NCBI GenBank assembly: GCA_028699365.1
Contig: JAQVUQ010000226.1
Coordinates: forward strand, 1 to 5,147
DNA from: UBA5359 sp028699365 [NCBI: bacterium]
Lineage (GTDB): Bacteria > UBP13 > UBA5359
Direction: 5' to 3'
DNA: 5,147 nt
In this document: one piece after another, positions 4,740-5,147 of the stretch
How positions within the stretch are numbered: the first letter of the stretch is position 1
How the letters are laid out: each line of letters starts with the position of its first letter
The notes under the pieces: model-generated
Seen by the model: only the letters and a program-made list of their open reading frames with translations
Told to the model about the DNA's origin: nothing
The model's database searches: none
Made by a program: the position numbers and the translations under genes

Positions 4740-4782
4740 AAACAAAAAAAGAGGGGGCTTTATGCCCCCTCTTTTTTTGTTT
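4740..4782 (-). terminator. Perfect 19-bp bidirectional intrinsic terminator
   Basis: Arms 4740-4758 and 4764-4782 are exact inverted repeats around a TTTAT loop. The GC core is GAGGGGGC with GCCCCCTC, flanked by a run of seven A on one side and seven T on the other. It directly follows the stop codon (4783-4785) of the copper amine oxidase-like gene and precedes the gltX promoter. The U-tract is present in both directions. Confidence 0.95.
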
Positions 4783-5147
4783 CTACTTGCGGCTTATATT
4801 GACGCCGGTCAGTTCGCTGAGGAACTTGATCGGGACAACAAGCCTGCCGTTAACGATATTAGCCGCTCTCGGCATTAGCAGTTTTCTTCCATCGACATCG
4901 GCGATATTGCTTCCTATAGTGAAGCGTATCTTCATACCGAAGTCACAGAGCACGCTATTGCTAGCCTTATCCCAGGTAAAAACCGCACCCAGGGATTTCA
5001 TGGGCTCTCTTGCAGCGCCCATCGTGCAGCCGGCCTCTACATAAGGAGTTACCTCCTGATGTATGACCTTTCCTCGTATGACCAGAACATTGGTCGCGAC
5101 CGTCTTAACGACTGCAACCGCTGTGGCCACGCTGCTGCTTATGACCC
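4783..5147 (-). CDS. Copper amine oxidase N-terminal-like domain protein (partial, N-terminus outside window)
   Basis: The visible 121 residues form the C-terminal part of a protein with the copper amine oxidase N-terminal-like domain (Cu_amine_oxidN1 type). This domain is common in secreted or surface proteins of Clostridia and is usually not an enzyme. Diagnostic pieces are TPYVEAGCTM, MKSLGAVFTWDKASNSVLC, IRFTIGSNIADVDGRKLLMPRAANIVNGRLVVPIKFLSELTG, which give the two related half-repeats of the fold. The frame stays open to the right edge. A GTG at 5130 could start it, but no ribosome binding site precedes it. The upstream residues (VISSSVATAVAVV) look like the end of a signal peptide, so the true start is probably outside the window. 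Compared with the common GRTM form, a Cys replaces Arg, and a second Cys lies in the next strand. It ends right after the second half-repeat begins its last strand, at NISRK. Confidence 0.85.
   Translation of the reverse strand, partial: VISSSVATAVAVVKTVATNVLVIRGKVIHQEVTPYVEAGCTMGAAREPMKSLGAVFTWDKASNSVLCDFGMKIRFTIGSNIADVDGRKLLMPRAANIVNGRLVVPIKFLSELTGVNISRK

Overview
Every gene supported in this window lies on the minus strand, so transcription runs from right to left. The window looks like an ordinary chromosomal housekeeping segment of a Gram-positive, probably anaerobic, clostridial bacterium. This is inferred from the copper amine oxidase N-terminal-like domain protein, purine-rich GGAGG ribosome binding sites, TTG/GTG starts, CCA-encoding tRNA genes and a YruB-like glutaredoxin. 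No species is claimed.

Layout in the direction of transcription. (1) 5147-4783: the C-terminal part of a copper amine oxidase N-terminal-like domain protein. Its upstream end runs off the window, and a perfect 19-bp terminator hairpin (4740-4782) starts directly after its stop codon. (2) 4739-4575: a promoter/leader region for gltX with two sets of three GTTC/GAAC repeats that face each other. (3) 4574-1553: a likely operon of gltX (glutamyl-tRNA synthetase), a small BON-domain protein, a CPYC glutaredoxin (one base after the BON stop) and a membrane-anchored ClpP-class serine protease of the SDH_sah family. (4) 1486-1031: an XRE-family helix-turn-helix regulator with its own good sigma-A-type promoter overlapping the first possible start codon. 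(5) 1024-426: five tRNA genes, Ser(UGA), Glu(CUC), Glu(UUC), Val(CAC) and Asp(GUC). tRNA-Ser begins only 6 nt after the regulator's stop codon. Internal promoters precede Glu(CUC) and Asp, and intrinsic terminators follow Glu(CUC) and Asp. (6) 385-191: an untranslated stretch with competing dyad symmetries. (7) 190-1: the N-terminal half of a CheY-like response regulator, cut by the window edge.

Functionally, GluRS and two glutamate tRNAs sit within about 4 kb, so charging enzyme and substrates are neighbours, though apparently in separate transcription units. The BON, glutaredoxin and protease genes behind gltX suggest an envelope or redox-stress theme, which is inference only. I see no convincing new multi-gene system. 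The points most worth checking are the near-identity of tRNA-Asp and tRNA-Glu(UUC), the irregular tRNA-Ser joined closely to the regulator gene, and the repeat-built leader of gltX.
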